Below, piece by piece: positions 1-8,058 of a stretch of DNA of 39,980 nt (positions within the stretch are counted from its first letter, which is position 1; the number at the start of each line of letters is the position of its first letter). A program made the position numbers and the translations under genes. The DNA comes from Rhodospirillaceae bacterium (GTDB lineage: Bacteria; Pseudomonadota; Alphaproteobacteria; UBA8366), in assembly GCA_002716125.1 (NCBI GenBank), contig PAZH01000054.1:1-39980 (forward strand). Direction: 5' to 3'. Below the pieces are notes generated by a model. That model worked only from the letters and a program-made list of their open reading frames with translations. It was not told the DNA's origin and did no database searches.

Positions 1-2
1 AA

Positions 3-707
3 CCGGTGAAGTTCGCCGGCGGATACGCGGCGATCATGGCGATCATTCTCGTGTCCATGTGCGTTATGCAGTTCGTACAAATTCCACGCCCGAGCGCCGA
101 AGAGCGCAGCCGGAGCGGGCGTCCGCTGTTGGAGATTATCGGGCAACCAAAATTCGTCGTGGCGTTGATGTCGTCGATGTTCGGTTATGCGGCGATGATC
201 CTGATGATGACGGCGACCCCGCTGGCGATGCAATTTTGCGGTCACGGTTTTGGCGATACGGCCTTCGTCATCCAATGGCATATGGTCGGCATGTTCGCGC
301 CGAGCTTTTTTACCGGCCACATCATCAAACGGTTCGGCGTTCTGAACGTCATTACCGTCGGGATCATCTTGATGTTCGGCAGTGCCGCCATCGGGTTCTC
401 CGGGATCGCCGTGACACAATTCTGGTGGGCGCTCTTCCTCTTGGGCGTCGGCTGGAACTTCATGTTCATCGGCGGGACGACCTTGGTCGTCGAAAGCTAC
501 CGGCCGGAAGAGCGTGCAAAAGTTCAGGCGTTTCACGATTTCACGGTCTTCACCTTCGTTGCCATCGCTAGTTTCTCGTCGGGGGCGATCCAGCACTTGT
601 GGGGCTGGGATTGGATCAACACCGCGATGGTGATCCCAATGGCCGTCGTCCTTCTCGCGACAGCCTGGCTGCGCCTTTACAACCGTCGCGCGGCCGCTGC
701 GGGGTAG
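3..707 (+). CDS. MFS transporter, C-terminal part (5' end outside window)
   Basis: C-terminal about 235 residues of a major facilitator superfamily permease of the inner membrane. The frame is open to the window edge and begins within a membrane helix, so the gene starts upstream; the GTG at 6 is not a convincing start. About six hydrophobic segments are visible, which fits the second half of a 12-helix MFS protein. An MFS-type loop with the basic residues IIKRFG lies between helices, and the tail is short and Arg/Ala-rich. Substrate cannot be told. It converges on the flavin oxidoreductase, with 81 bases between them. Confident for family, none for substrate. Confidence 0.85.
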   Translation, partial: PVKFAGGYAAIMAIILVSMCVMQFVQIPRPSAEERSRSGRPLLEIIGQPKFVVALMSSMFGYAAMILMMTATPLAMQFCGHGFGDTAFVIQWHMVGMFAPSFFTGHIIKRFGVLNVITVGIILMFGSAAIGFSGIAVTQFWWALFLLGVGWNFMFIGGTTLVVESYRPEERAKVQAFHDFTVFTFVAIASFSSGAIQHLWGWDWINTAMVIPMAVVLLATAWLRLYNRRAAAAG

Positions 708-788
708 CTGCTGAGGCGACCCCTTTGTCATTCTGGGGCGTGCGTAAATTTCGGGTGTTTCCCGGCCAGAGAGCCGAAATACGAGCGT

Positions 789-1814
789 TTAAGCTGCCGA
801 TTTAAACGCCTGGACGAATTCACGCCATTTGCCTTCCGGCGCGTCTTTTTCCATCGAAAAATAGAGCGAGGCGCGCTGCATCAAACCACCTTCATAGCGT
901 TTCCGCAGGATGGGGGCGATCTCCGTCGGCTCACCCGCGACGGAACAGGCTTCGAGCAGTTCGTCCGGCACCAGCCCCGGCAGCTTGTCAAACTCGCCGG
1001 CACGGGTTGCTGCGCTCAATTCCTTGCCGAGCGTGTCGTAGCCGTGATGTTCCAACAGGGCGCGGTAGTTCGGCGTCGAGCCGTAGAAGCCAATCTGATA
1101 GCGGACATTCTTTTCGGCTTCTGCGCGCTCGGCCTCGTTTTCGCCGGTAATGACGAAAACCGGCGCGAAGAAGGCGATGTCCTCGACGCTACGGCCGCTC
1201 AGCTTGGCGCCTTTCTCGACAGCGGGCCGGACGACATCCCTCAGATAGGAGACCGAATGCATCGGGTGCACGTGCATGCCGTCGGCGGCTTCGCCCGCCA
1301 CCTGGCACATCCGCGGATTGACACCTGCGACATAGACCGGGATGTCGGGATGATCAATTGGGCCTGGGTTGAACATCGGATTGTTTAGGACGTACCGGTA
1401 GAATTCGCCCTGATAGTCCGGCTTCGTGCCATTCTGGAAACTATCCCATATGGCCTTCACGCATTTAATGTAGTCCGTGAGGCGTGCGGCCGGGTGGTCG
1501 AACTCGGCGGAGAACCGCCGCTCCACATGGGCCCGTACCTGGCTCCCAACACCCAGATGGAATCGCCCTTTGCTGACATCCGCCAAATCCCACGCGGCTT
1601 GCGCCATGGCGTAGGGGCTGCGGGCGAAGGCGACGGCGATATTGGTACCGATATGGATATTCTCCGTCGCGGCCGCGACTTGAGCCAAGGGCATGAATGG
1701 ATTGTGGGCCGCTTCGTAGGTCCATACGCAGTCATACCCGATCCGTTCGCACATCTGCCCGTAGCCGGCGGCGTCCTGAAGTCCGATGTCCCACATCATG
1801 CTGTCGATCTGCAT
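789..1814 (-). CDS. LLM-class flavin-dependent oxidoreductase
   Basis: About 341 residues with the luciferase-like (alpha/beta)8 barrel pattern: an early GYDCVW strand, the ENIHIGTNIAVAFARSP stretch, GRFHLGVGSQ, and PVYVAGVNPRM followed by GEAADGMHVHP. Family members use reduced FMN or F420 for oxidation or monooxygenation of small molecules. It most resembles the branch named F420-dependent oxidoreductase (MSMEG_2256-like), but whether this organism has F420 cannot be judged here. The start at 1814 is chosen because AGGA sits six bases upstream; a TTG two codons earlier is less likely. Monocistronic as far as seen. Substrate unknown. Confidence 0.88.
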   Translation of the reverse strand: MQIDSMMWDIGLQDAAGYGQMCERIGYDCVWTYEAAHNPFMPLAQVAAATENIHIGTNIAVAFARSPYAMAQAAWDLADVSKGRFHLGVGSQVRAHVERRFSAEFDHPAARLTDYIKCVKAIWDSFQNGTKPDYQGEFYRYVLNNPMFNPGPIDHPDIPVYVAGVNPRMCQVAGEAADGMHVHPMHSVSYLRDVVRPAVEKGAKLSGRSVEDIAFFAPVFVITGENEAERAEAEKNVRYQIGFYGSTPNYRALLEHHGYDTLGKELSAATRAGEFDKLPGLVPDELLEACSVAGEPTEIAPILRKRYEGGLMQRASLYFSMEKDAPEGKWREFVQAFKSAA

Positions 1815-1899
1815 GACCAATCCTTTCGTCGCTGTAATTAATGCGTCGGTCGCACGGGGAAGGAGATTGTCCCGAAATCGAGAGATTCCAGTCGAGATT

Positions 1900-2874
1900 T
1901 TACTCCTCCGCGGCGACTAATTCTTCGACCTCTTCCAGGTTGAAACTCCGCGGCTCTATGCGTTCGCGTATCATCCGCGTCATGAGTTTTTGCATGGTGG
2001 TGTTCGCCGGTGTGGGGACGCCATGCAGGCGGCCGAGTTTGACGATCTCCCCATTCAAATAATCCGTCTCGATATCGGCTTTACCGTTTGCGATGGATTG
2101 GAAGGTTGATCCGCCGGCACGGCCGACACCTTCGATCTCTCCGAGCTCCATCAGGCCTTTTCGGCGATCGCGCATATCTTCCAATGTCTTGTAATCGATT
2201 CCCGCGGCATCGTAGGCGGCGAAGGCTTCTGCGCTCAGTCGGTCGCGGAGCGCCTTCGTGTCGGTCTCTCTCGGAAAAGCGGCGCCGAGCGCGTTGCCGG
2301 TATTGATGACGAGCTTCGCATATTTCCAAGCCATCGTATTCGCCGTTGGGACGCTGGCGATATTGGCTCCCTCAAAATGTGCGGCAACTTCGGTGATCAG
2401 ATCGTCGATACCGTGAGGGTAGACGCCGGCATCGAGAATGCCGATTTTTTTGATCGAATGACATCGCACCTCGCCGGGTTCCAACAACTCGCCTGGCAGA
2501 TAGACCGCCATCGCGTAGACACGATTGAAACGGCGAAGGGCCATGTCTTCATTTGCGACGCCGTTCTGGCAGCAGATGACGGGAATATTTTCACCGCCCG
2601 CTGCCCGCAAATCTTCGAGGGCCCCGAGCGTGTGTTGCGATTTCATGGTCAGAATGACGACATCGTCACTGCGGAAATCGAGCTCATTCGGGTGGCCGAC
2701 AGCCGGGATGTTGATGGTCTCTTGCCGGTCCGGCGTTAAGTAACGGAGACCATTGTCCTGGATTGCCTGGAGATGGGCGCCGCGTGCAATCAGAACCGTT
2801 TCCTCGCCGGCCAAGAAAAGTTCCGCGCCGATCGTGCCGCCCACGCCACCTGCGCCGTAAATGATAAACCGCAT
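1900..2874 (-). CDS. Ketopantoate reductase (ApbA/PanE)-family oxidoreductase
   Basis: About 324 residues. The N-terminal Rossmann dinucleotide motif is GAGGVGG at residues 7-13, followed by the family's MKSQHT and CCQNGVANED segments. The C-terminal helical domain contains AWKYAKLVINTGNALG, whose Lys corresponds to the PanE catalytic lysine region. Family reaction: NADPH reduction of ketopantoate or related 2-keto acids. The open frame continues upstream to 3030 but overlaps terB there; translation from ATG 2874, 12 bases after the terB stop, gives the Rossmann fold directly. Last gene of the minus-strand run from the thiolase. In that context it may act on a catabolic 2-oxoacid rather than make pantoate, but this is inference. 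Confidence 0.88.
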   Translation of the reverse strand: MRFIIYGAGGVGGTIGAELFLAGEETVLIARGAHLQAIQDNGLRYLTPDRQETINIPAVGHPNELDFRSDDVVILTMKSQHTLGALEDLRAAGGENIPVICCQNGVANEDMALRRFNRVYAMAVYLPGELLEPGEVRCHSIKKIGILDAGVYPHGIDDLITEVAAHFEGANIASVPTANTMAWKYAKLVINTGNALGAAFPRETDTKALRDRLSAEAFAAYDAAGIDYKTLEDMRDRRKGLMELGEIEGVGRAGGSTFQSIANGKADIETDYLNGEIVKLGRLHGVPTPANTTMQKLMTRMIRERIEPRSFNLEEVEELVAAEE

Positions 2875-2885
2875 TCCGGCGACCG

Positions 2886-3359
2886 CTATGTCGAAGAGCT
2901 TCGGCGTGCCAGGACGCGTTTGCGGGCATCGCTGCTGTCGCGATCGCTGACATAAAGCAAACCGGTGACGGCGCGCATCATATTCGCTTCGAAATCGTCC
3001 AAGTCGCCGTCGGCGTATACGACATCCCAAAGCATTTCGATCATCTTTACGCGTTCTTCCGGCGAAAAATGATCGCGAACGGCTTTTGTAATTGTATGGA
3101 GTTCGACCCGATCCGCCGCCGCCTCTTCCGCCGCGATCATTAATTCGGCGGTTTCTGATTGGCCGAGTTCGAAGCGCTCGCGCAGCAGTGTTTCGATCCG
3201 TTGGCGTTCTTCCTCGCTGAAGTCGCCGTCCAAGAGCGCGGCTTCGACCAGAAGCCCGGCCGCGGCGTGATGCAATGCCGCATCCGCATGGGCGCCCGCG
3301 GCTACTGCTTCTTCCGCGTCGTTGCGACCAAATAACAGCTTTTTGAGACCGCCAATCAT
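2886..3359 (-). CDS. TerB-family protein
   Basis: 157 residues, all-helical, with the TerB/DjlA-type repeat of acidic metal-binding turns: LLDGDFSEEERQRIETLL around residues 42-59 and VVYADGDLDDFEANMM near residues 115-130. The family is named after tellurite resistance but most stand-alone members are uncharacterised cytoplasmic proteins. ATG at 3359 lies 4 bases after the RidA-like stop, with AGGAG about nine bases upstream inside the end of that gene, so the two are probably translationally linked. The Ser/Arg-rich C-terminus lies just before the reductase start. No tellurite genes are nearby, so a tellurite role is not implied. Confidence 0.85.
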   Translation of the reverse strand: MIGGLKKLLFGRNDAEEAVAAGAHADAALHHAAAGLLVEAALLDGDFSEEERQRIETLLRERFELGQSETAELMIAAEEAAADRVELHTITKAVRDHFSPEERVKMIEMLWDVVYADGDLDDFEANMMRAVTGLLYVSDRDSSDARKRVLARRSSST

Positions 3360-3363
3360 GGAA

Positions 3364-3780
3364 TTAATCTCCTGGGACGGCGACGACCGCTTCGACCTCG
3401 ATCAAGAATTCCTCTTTTACGAGTCGGTCGACCATCAAAAGCGTATTGGGCGGAAACACATCGCCGCCGAAGAGTTTCGGGAACAGGTCGGCGCGGAGCG
3501 CCATAAACTGTTCCAAGTCTTGCGAATGCACCAAATAGGTCGTGAATTTCGCAATGTCCGTCCAACCGGCGCCGAGCCCTTCCAACACGTCGCCGAGATT
3601 GTCGAAAACGCATTGGAATTGTGCGGCGAAGTCGTTTTTACCGACCACACCGCCGTCTGGGGCGACGGCGAGTTGGCCGGCAACGAAAAGAAGGTCACCG
3701 GCGGAGACACGCGCCGCATGCGAATAGAGGCCTTGCGCCGGTGCGGCGCCCTCCGGGTTTTCGTATTTGACGCGTTTCAT
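3364..3780 (-). CDS. RidA (YjgF/YER057c/UK114)-family protein
   Basis: 138 residues covering the whole Rid fold: LLFVAGQLAVAPDGGVVG, the QCVFDNLGDVLEGLGAGWTDI helix, and the C-terminal FLIEVEAVVAV strand. Canonical RidA deaminates reactive enamines/imines using an Arg in the segment before Lp..xvEie; here that segment reads PPNTLLMVDRLVKEEFLIEVE, so the usual Arg position appears to be Asn. This suggests a Rid subfamily without the classic deaminase activity. It sits between DUF35 and terB on the same strand, so it probably serves the same catabolic run, where Rid-like proteins often act on pathway intermediates. Function beyond the family is inference. Confidence 0.85.
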   Translation of the reverse strand: MKRVKYENPEGAAPAQGLYSHAARVSAGDLLFVAGQLAVAPDGGVVGKNDFAAQFQCVFDNLGDVLEGLGAGWTDIAKFTTYLVHSQDLEQFMALRADLFPKLFGGDVFPPNTLLMVDRLVKEEFLIEVEAVVAVPGD

Positions 3781-3807
3781 CCGCCGGTCTCCGTCTCGAT
3801 GTGCCGG

Positions 3808-4200
3808 TTAGCCCGCAGGTTTGAAAACCGGTACTTTTTGTCCGCCTTCGGACTCCTGCAAGACCAATTCGACCTTTTGTCCGACAGAGAGGTTGTCGGG
3901 ATCGCATTGGACGAGGTTGGTCATCATCGTGATGCCTTCCTCCAGGCGCACATAAGCGATAACGTATTGCGGATCCGAGCGGCGCATCACGGAGTAGCTG
4001 TAGATTTCGCCTTTACCCGATGCTTCGACCCATTCGACGTTGCCGCTCAGGGTGAAAGGGCTGATTTTGCGGGGATACCAAAAGAACTGATTGGTGTCCT
4101 TGCAGCGCGGCAGCATGAGCTTACCGTCGTTACAGGCCGCCCAGAACTCGGTATGTTCGACATTCTCCGGCGGCGCCGGAATTACGCGTTCGGCGCTCAT
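3808..4200 (-). CDS. DUF35 OB-fold protein, thiolase partner
   Basis: About 130 residues. An N-terminal helix (VEHTEFWAACNDGKL) is followed by the position of the rubredoxin-like zinc ribbon and an OB-fold with GKGEIYSYSVMRRSD and the C-terminal VGQKVELVL strand. DUF35 proteins form complexes with thiolase-fold enzymes and donate the OB-fold to the acyl-CoA site. Only one Cys (C33 in LPRCKD) remains where four zinc ligands are typical, so the ribbon is probably metal-free. The frame is open far upstream, but ATG 4200 overlaps the thiolase stop by four bases (ATGA), the standard coupling for such pairs. Confidence 0.9.
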   Translation of the reverse strand: MSAERVIPAPPENVEHTEFWAACNDGKLMLPRCKDTNQFFWYPRKISPFTLSGNVEWVEASGKGEIYSYSVMRRSDPQYVIAYVRLEEGITMMTNLVQCDPDNLSVGQKVELVLQESEGGQKVPVFKPAG

Positions 4201-5375
4201 GCGTCTTCCCTCCCTAAGATAACGGTTGAACTTCCGCTGCGGGTGCCGAGCGATCCGCCCGTGCCGTGAGCCAGCGCAAGCTGGCAGTCCGCCACTTGGA
4301 TGGCCGGATGCGCTTCCCCCCGAATTTGGCGGACAGCTTCGAGGACTTTTGTCAGTCCGCCGCGGTTCATCGGGTGATTGTTGCAAAGTCCGCCGCCATC
4401 CGTGTTGAACGGAAGCTTGCCTTGGCCCGAAATTAGGTTGCCGTCGGACACGAAGGCGCCGCCTTTGCCTTTCTCGCAAAAGCCGAGGTCTTCAATCGTC
4501 TCCAACACCGTGATCGTGAAACTGTCATAGATCGAGGCGTAGTCGATATCGCCTGGCTTTACGCCGGCCTCCTCGAATGCCTGCGGACCGGAGTGCCGGC
4601 CGCCCGTGTATGTCAGATCGACCTGACCGTTCATGATATTCTTTGGCGATTCGCCGTGGCCCAGAATCTTGGCACAATTCCGGTCGAGAGACTTGGCGAC
4701 TTCCGGGCTGACGACGAGGAACGCGCCACCCCCATCCGAAATCACGCAGCAGTCGAGGCGATGCAGCGGATCCGCAATCATCGGCGAACCGACCACATCT
4801 TCGACGGAGACGACATCGCGCAGCATGGCGTGCTCGTTGTGCTGGGCGTGATGCGAGGCGGCAACTTTGATCCAAGCGAGCTGTTCGCTGGTCGTGCCGT
4901 ATTCGTACATATGCCGGCAAGCAGCCATAGCGTACATGTTCACAACGGTCGGCCCGTACATGAACTCGAACGGGACATCGGGCAAGTCGGAGCCCGGATT
5001 GCGTGGCGCGGTACCGGTGGCCATACCTTCGGCGCGTGGCCGGCCCGCCAACGTGATCAGGCAGACATTCGCTTTGCCCATGGCAATCGCCTGGGCGGCG
5101 TGGCCGATGTGTACGACATAAGAAGAGCCACCTGTTTCCGTCGAATCCATATGGCGGACATTCTTGAGCCCCATATAGTCGATCATCGACAACGGGCCGA
5201 GACCCGGTGCGTCCCCCGCACAGTAATATGCATCGACATCGTCCGGCCCCAGTCCAGCATCCGCGAGTGCGCCGGCGGCGCTCTCCGCATGCAACTGGGC
5301 GACCGACTTATCTAACGCCTTTCGCGTGGGATGTTCGTATATCCCTGCAATGTAGGCCTTGCCCTTAATGCTCAT
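4197..5375 (-). CDS. Thiolase-fold protein (lipid-transfer/Ltp2-like), lacking catalytic cysteines
   Basis: 392 residues, normal for the SCP-x/acetyl-CoA acetyltransferase-like branch: VDAYYCAGDAPG near residue 50, ADCQLALAHGTGG close to the C-terminus, and CNNHPMNRGG carrying the conserved His. Where true thiolases have the nucleophilic Cys (C-A-S-G) it has TGGSSYV. Where they have the second Cys (C-x-G-x-G) it has HGTGG. Both catalytic cysteines therefore appear absent, as in the steroid side-chain retro-aldolases (Ltp2), which also work with a DUF35 partner. The adjacent overlapping DUF35 gene supports a hetero-complex. A carbon-carbon-cleaving aldolase or other CoA-ester role is more likely than thiolysis; the substrate is unknown. 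Confidence 0.88.
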   Translation of the reverse strand: MSIKGKAYIAGIYEHPTRKALDKSVAQLHAESAAGALADAGLGPDDVDAYYCAGDAPGLGPLSMIDYMGLKNVRHMDSTETGGSSYVVHIGHAAQAIAMGKANVCLITLAGRPRAEGMATGTAPRNPGSDLPDVPFEFMYGPTVVNMYAMAACRHMYEYGTTSEQLAWIKVAASHHAQHNEHAMLRDVVSVEDVVGSPMIADPLHRLDCCVISDGGGAFLVVSPEVAKSLDRNCAKILGHGESPKNIMNGQVDLTYTGGRHSGPQAFEEAGVKPGDIDYASIYDSFTITVLETIEDLGFCEKGKGGAFVSDGNLISGQGKLPFNTDGGGLCNNHPMNRGGLTKVLEAVRQIRGEAHPAIQVADCQLALAHGTGGSLGTRSGSSTVILGREDA

Positions 5376-5480
5376 GATCTGCGTGATCCTTGAATTTGAT
5401 TTGTAATGCGTGCCGACCCTCGGGCCTGCGTTCGATAGGGAAGATAGGGGTCTCGTCGCGCGGGTCCAGCGGAAACTAAC

Positions 5481-5936
5481 CTACTCGATGCGGTCCAGAA
5501 AAATACCGTCGAAAACCGCACCGTTGCGGCTCTTATCGAGTACGAGACGCTTATAGGAGACCGGTTCGACGATCCCGCATGTTTGCCCGCCGCGCTGTTG
5601 GCAATCGTTGAACGTAAGCGTCGCGACGTACTCCGATTTCGATCGCAAAGCGGGCGTGAGCTTCACATCGTAGAGAATTCGATAGAAACCGAGGCTCGGG
5701 CACCCGCCGGAATCGCCTTCTCGGGAGAAGCTCTCGATGTAAGTGCCGTCCTTGCCATCCCGGCGTTCCCCCAGTTTTAACGTGATCTCAAGTGTCTGCG
5801 TCATCAGGCAATGGCCGATATCGCTGAAATCGGCATCGATAATTTGCCACGTTCCCTTCGGTCGCGGATCGTCCGCGTACACATGGTTGGCGAATACGAC
5901 CAAGAGACCGGCGAGAAGTCTGCCAAGGGGACGCAT
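5481..5936 (-). CDS. Small secreted protein, unknown function
   Basis: 151 residues, not recognised. The first ~21 residues look like a Sec signal peptide (basic start, hydrophobic core LLAGLLVVF, likely cleavage after VYA before DDP). The mature part is beta-rich and has four cysteines (about 43, 79, 112 and 120), enough for two periplasmic disulfides. Its ATG at 5936 follows directly on the amidohydrolase TAA at 5937 with no intervening base, so the two are almost certainly co-transcribed and translationally coupled. Whether it functions with the amidohydrolase is unknown. Confidence 0.7.
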   Translation of the reverse strand: MRPLGRLLAGLLVVFANHVYADDPRPKGTWQIIDADFSDIGHCLMTQTLEITLKLGERRDGKDGTYIESFSREGDSGGCPSLGFYRILYDVKLTPALRSKSEYVATLTFNDCQQRGGQTCGIVEPVSYKRLVLDKSRNGAVFDGIFLDRIE

Positions 5937-7118
5937 TTAGGCCGGCCGATGAATTTGCGCGGCGGGTCGGGTAAAGGTCTGGCGGCCGGCCTTATAGCCG
6001 ACTTCAGGTGCGATACTCTCAGCCACGGCAGCTTCCGGTGAGGCCGCGTCAAAAACAACAATATCGGCCGGGTTCCCGACCTCGATTCCATAATCGTTCA
6101 GGCGCATCATTCTCGCTGATTGGAAGGAGGTCATATCGAAGCAGTTTCGAATCTCGGCCGGTTTGCTGGCTTGCGCGATATTGGCGTACATATTCGCCAT
6201 TCGCATCAGCGAACCGTCGCCAAAGGGCGTGAACGGGTTGAGAATGTTGTTGCTGGAGAGCGTACATGTCACGCCTTCGGGAATGAGGCGATGTGCTTCG
6301 AGGACACCGCGACGGATCCCGCGGTCTTGGTCTCGGCCCATAAGAAACAGGTCCGTGGCGGGTAGCACCGTAAGCGCCACGCCGGTCTCGGCAACGCGTT
6401 TGGATATTTCGGCAACGTCGTCGGGCGCCGCCACGGACATTTTCGTGACATGACCGACGTTGACGCGCCCACCGTAGCCGAACTTCTCCGTTAGTTCGCA
6501 GACGTAGTGCAAATCCATGTCTTCCGGCGTGTTGCCAAAGTCGAGATGCATATCGACGTCGATGTCTCGTTCGCGCGCCAGTGCGAACACGCGATCAATC
6601 TGACCGTTGTGGTCGGGATCGTAACCGGGCGCCGCGCCGACGCAGGTCGCCCCTTTATCGAGTGCTTCGAGCAGAAAAGCGTCAGTTTCGTCGGCTTGTG
6701 TCAGACCTTCTTGCGGGAAAGCGCAAATTTCCACATCGATCGCCCAAGCATATTCTTTTGCTGCTTGCATCACGCCCTCGAGGCAGATGAGGCCGGCGGG
6801 CGGATCGATTTCGACATGGGTCCGCATCCGGGTGGTGCCGTTGGATATGCATTTCTCAAGCGTTCGACACGCCCGCTCGTAAACGTCTTCGACCGTGAAT
6901 TTTTCTTTGGCTTCAGTGACCCGGGCCGCGTGATTGGTTGGTCCGGTCTCCGGTTCGGGGGCACAACGAGCAAGGATACATGCTTTGTCGAGATGAATGT
7001 GGGACTCGATCAGGCCAGGTGTGGCGAGTTTGCCATTGAGATCGATGATCTCTTCGGCGCCGGTCAAGCCGGGTCCGATTTCGGCGATTCTCCCGTCAAC
7101 CACCCGCAGATCGAGCAA
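5937..7118 (-). CDS. Cytosine deaminase-like amidohydrolase
   Basis: At least 393 residues of a CodA/TrzC-type metal-dependent hydrolase: ESHIHLDKACIL gives the first HxH pair, DMHLDFGN and GHVTKMS carry further metal or substrate histidines. The segment LSSNNILNPFTPFGDGS is where CodA has its catalytic Asp pair; here it reads Asn-Asn. The family deaminates or hydrolyses heterocyclic or amide C-N bonds in the cytoplasm; the substrate is not deducible. The start is unresolved: TTG at 7118 is the only accepted start codon in frame, but reading further upstream gives a family-like strand (IFQNANILGKEADG) back to a stop at 7178 with no ATG, GTG or TTG. Co-transcribed with the small secreted protein downstream. 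Confidence 0.85.
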   Translation of the reverse strand: MLDLRVVDGRIAEIGPGLTGAEEIIDLNGKLATPGLIESHIHLDKACILARCAPEPETGPTNHAARVTEAKEKFTVEDVYERACRTLEKCISNGTTRMRTHVEIDPPAGLICLEGVMQAAKEYAWAIDVEICAFPQEGLTQADETDAFLLEALDKGATCVGAAPGYDPDHNGQIDRVFALARERDIDVDMHLDFGNTPEDMDLHYVCELTEKFGYGGRVNVGHVTKMSVAAPDDVAEISKRVAETGVALTVLPATDLFLMGRDQDRGIRRGVLEAHRLIPEGVTCTLSSNNILNPFTPFGDGSLMRMANMYANIAQASKPAEIRNCFDMTSFQSARMMRLNDYGIEVGNPADIVVFDAASPEAAVAESIAPEVGYKAGRQTFTRPAAQIHRPA

Positions 7119-7203
7119 TCCGTCGGCTTCCTTTCCGAGAATATTCGCGTTTTGAAAGATAGTGGCTACTGTGATTCACGCTTTCCGATTTTTGATGTTG
7201 GCA

Positions 7204-7221
7204 TAGTTTGATCTTAAACTA
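7204..7221. promoter_or_regulatory. Inverted repeat in divergent intergenic region (candidate operator)
   Basis: TAGTTT-GATCTT-AAACTA is a perfect 6-bp inverted repeat with a 6-bp spacer. It lies between the amidohydrolase (minus) and the class II aldolase (plus), about 43 bases upstream of the aldolase ATG. Location and symmetry fit a dimeric repressor site controlling one or both genes. No regulator gene is adjacent, so the binding protein is unknown. Confidence 0.4.
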
Positions 7222-7263
7222 CGGGTAATGGAAAGGCCCCCCACCGTAACAGGAGAGTGATCG

Positions 7264-8046
7264 ATGTCGGTTCAGTTGGTGAAAGGCAAAGGGTCCATTC
7301 GGGATCAAGTGAGCGCGGAAGAATGGCAAGCGCGAGTCGAGCTCGCTGCAGGGCACCGGGTTCTTGCGTATTACGGCGTCAACGACATGACGTACAACCA
7401 TTTCAGCTTGCGTGTGCCAGGTGAGCCGAATGCCATGCTCGTGAAACGGACAGATTGGATGTTTATGGAGGTGACCGCCTCCTCGTTGATCAAGTGCGAT
7501 CTGGATGGCAACCCACTGATACCGGAAGACGGGCCGCAAATTCGTGGCGGTGCCCTGATCATTCATGCCGGTTTGCTGAAAGGCCGCCCCGACCTGAACG
7601 CGGTGCTTCATACCCATACGCCGAACGTTATGGGCGTCTGTGCGCATAAATTCGGACTATTGCCGATCAACCAGCATGCGATGCGGTTCTACGGCGAAAT
7701 GAAATACCACGATTTTGAGGGGTTTGAGTTTGACCCGGATATGACCGGCAAGCTGATGCGCGACCTCGAAGGCGGCAAGTATATGCTGCTGAAGAGCCAT
7801 GGCGCATTGGTCTGCGGTGAAAGCGCACCTGAATGCGTGGTCAACCATCACTGGCTCGAAATGGCCTGTCAGGGGCAGATCGCGGCCCTGGCAGCCGGCG
7901 AAGGGAACTATCTCGTGCCCTCGAAGGAAGCCTGCGAGTACGCCCACTCCCAGTTCATGGATGCCGGCGATTTTCTAAAGGGCGGAAAGGATTGGGAAGC
8001 CTGTCTTCGCCTGGCCGACCGCCTCGACCCTTCGTACAAGGAATAA
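7264..8046 (+). CDS. Class II aldolase/adducin-family protein
   Basis: 260 residues, full length for the family. The zinc-binding HTHTPNVMG motif lies near residue 117, with a further His in LKSHGALVCGES. LADGHR-type opening is replaced by LAAGHRVLAYYGVNDMTYNHFSLRVPG, typical of the class II aldolase fold. Members are zinc aldolases, epimerases or decarboxylases acting on sugar phosphates or hydroxy acids. The start ATG 7264 is preceded by AGGAGAG, a strong ribosome site. It diverges from the amidohydrolase and converges with the MFS gene 12 bases downstream. Substrate unknown. Confidence 0.9.
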   Translation: MSVQLVKGKGSIRDQVSAEEWQARVELAAGHRVLAYYGVNDMTYNHFSLRVPGEPNAMLVKRTDWMFMEVTASSLIKCDLDGNPLIPEDGPQIRGGALIIHAGLLKGRPDLNAVLHTHTPNVMGVCAHKFGLLPINQHAMRFYGEMKYHDFEGFEFDPDMTGKLMRDLEGGKYMLLKSHGALVCGESAPECVVNHHWLEMACQGQIAALAAGEGNYLVPSKEACEYAHSQFMDAGDFLKGGKDWEACLRLADRLDPSYKE

Positions 8047-8058
8047 GCCCGCCTCGCG

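Noticed and set aside
785..809. GCGTTTAA/TTAAACGC hairpin at the end of the flavin oxidoreductase
   Set aside because: 8-bp stem overlaps the last codons and has no T-run on either strand; not a convincing terminator.
2875..3030. N-terminal extension of the ketopantoate-reductase-like frame
   Set aside because: Overlaps terB and is Arg-rich; the Rossmann fold begins exactly at ATG 2874.
3322..4269. 315-codon plus-strand open frame
   Set aside because: Lies opposite the RidA-like and DUF35 genes, whose protein families are clear; composition-driven antisense frame.
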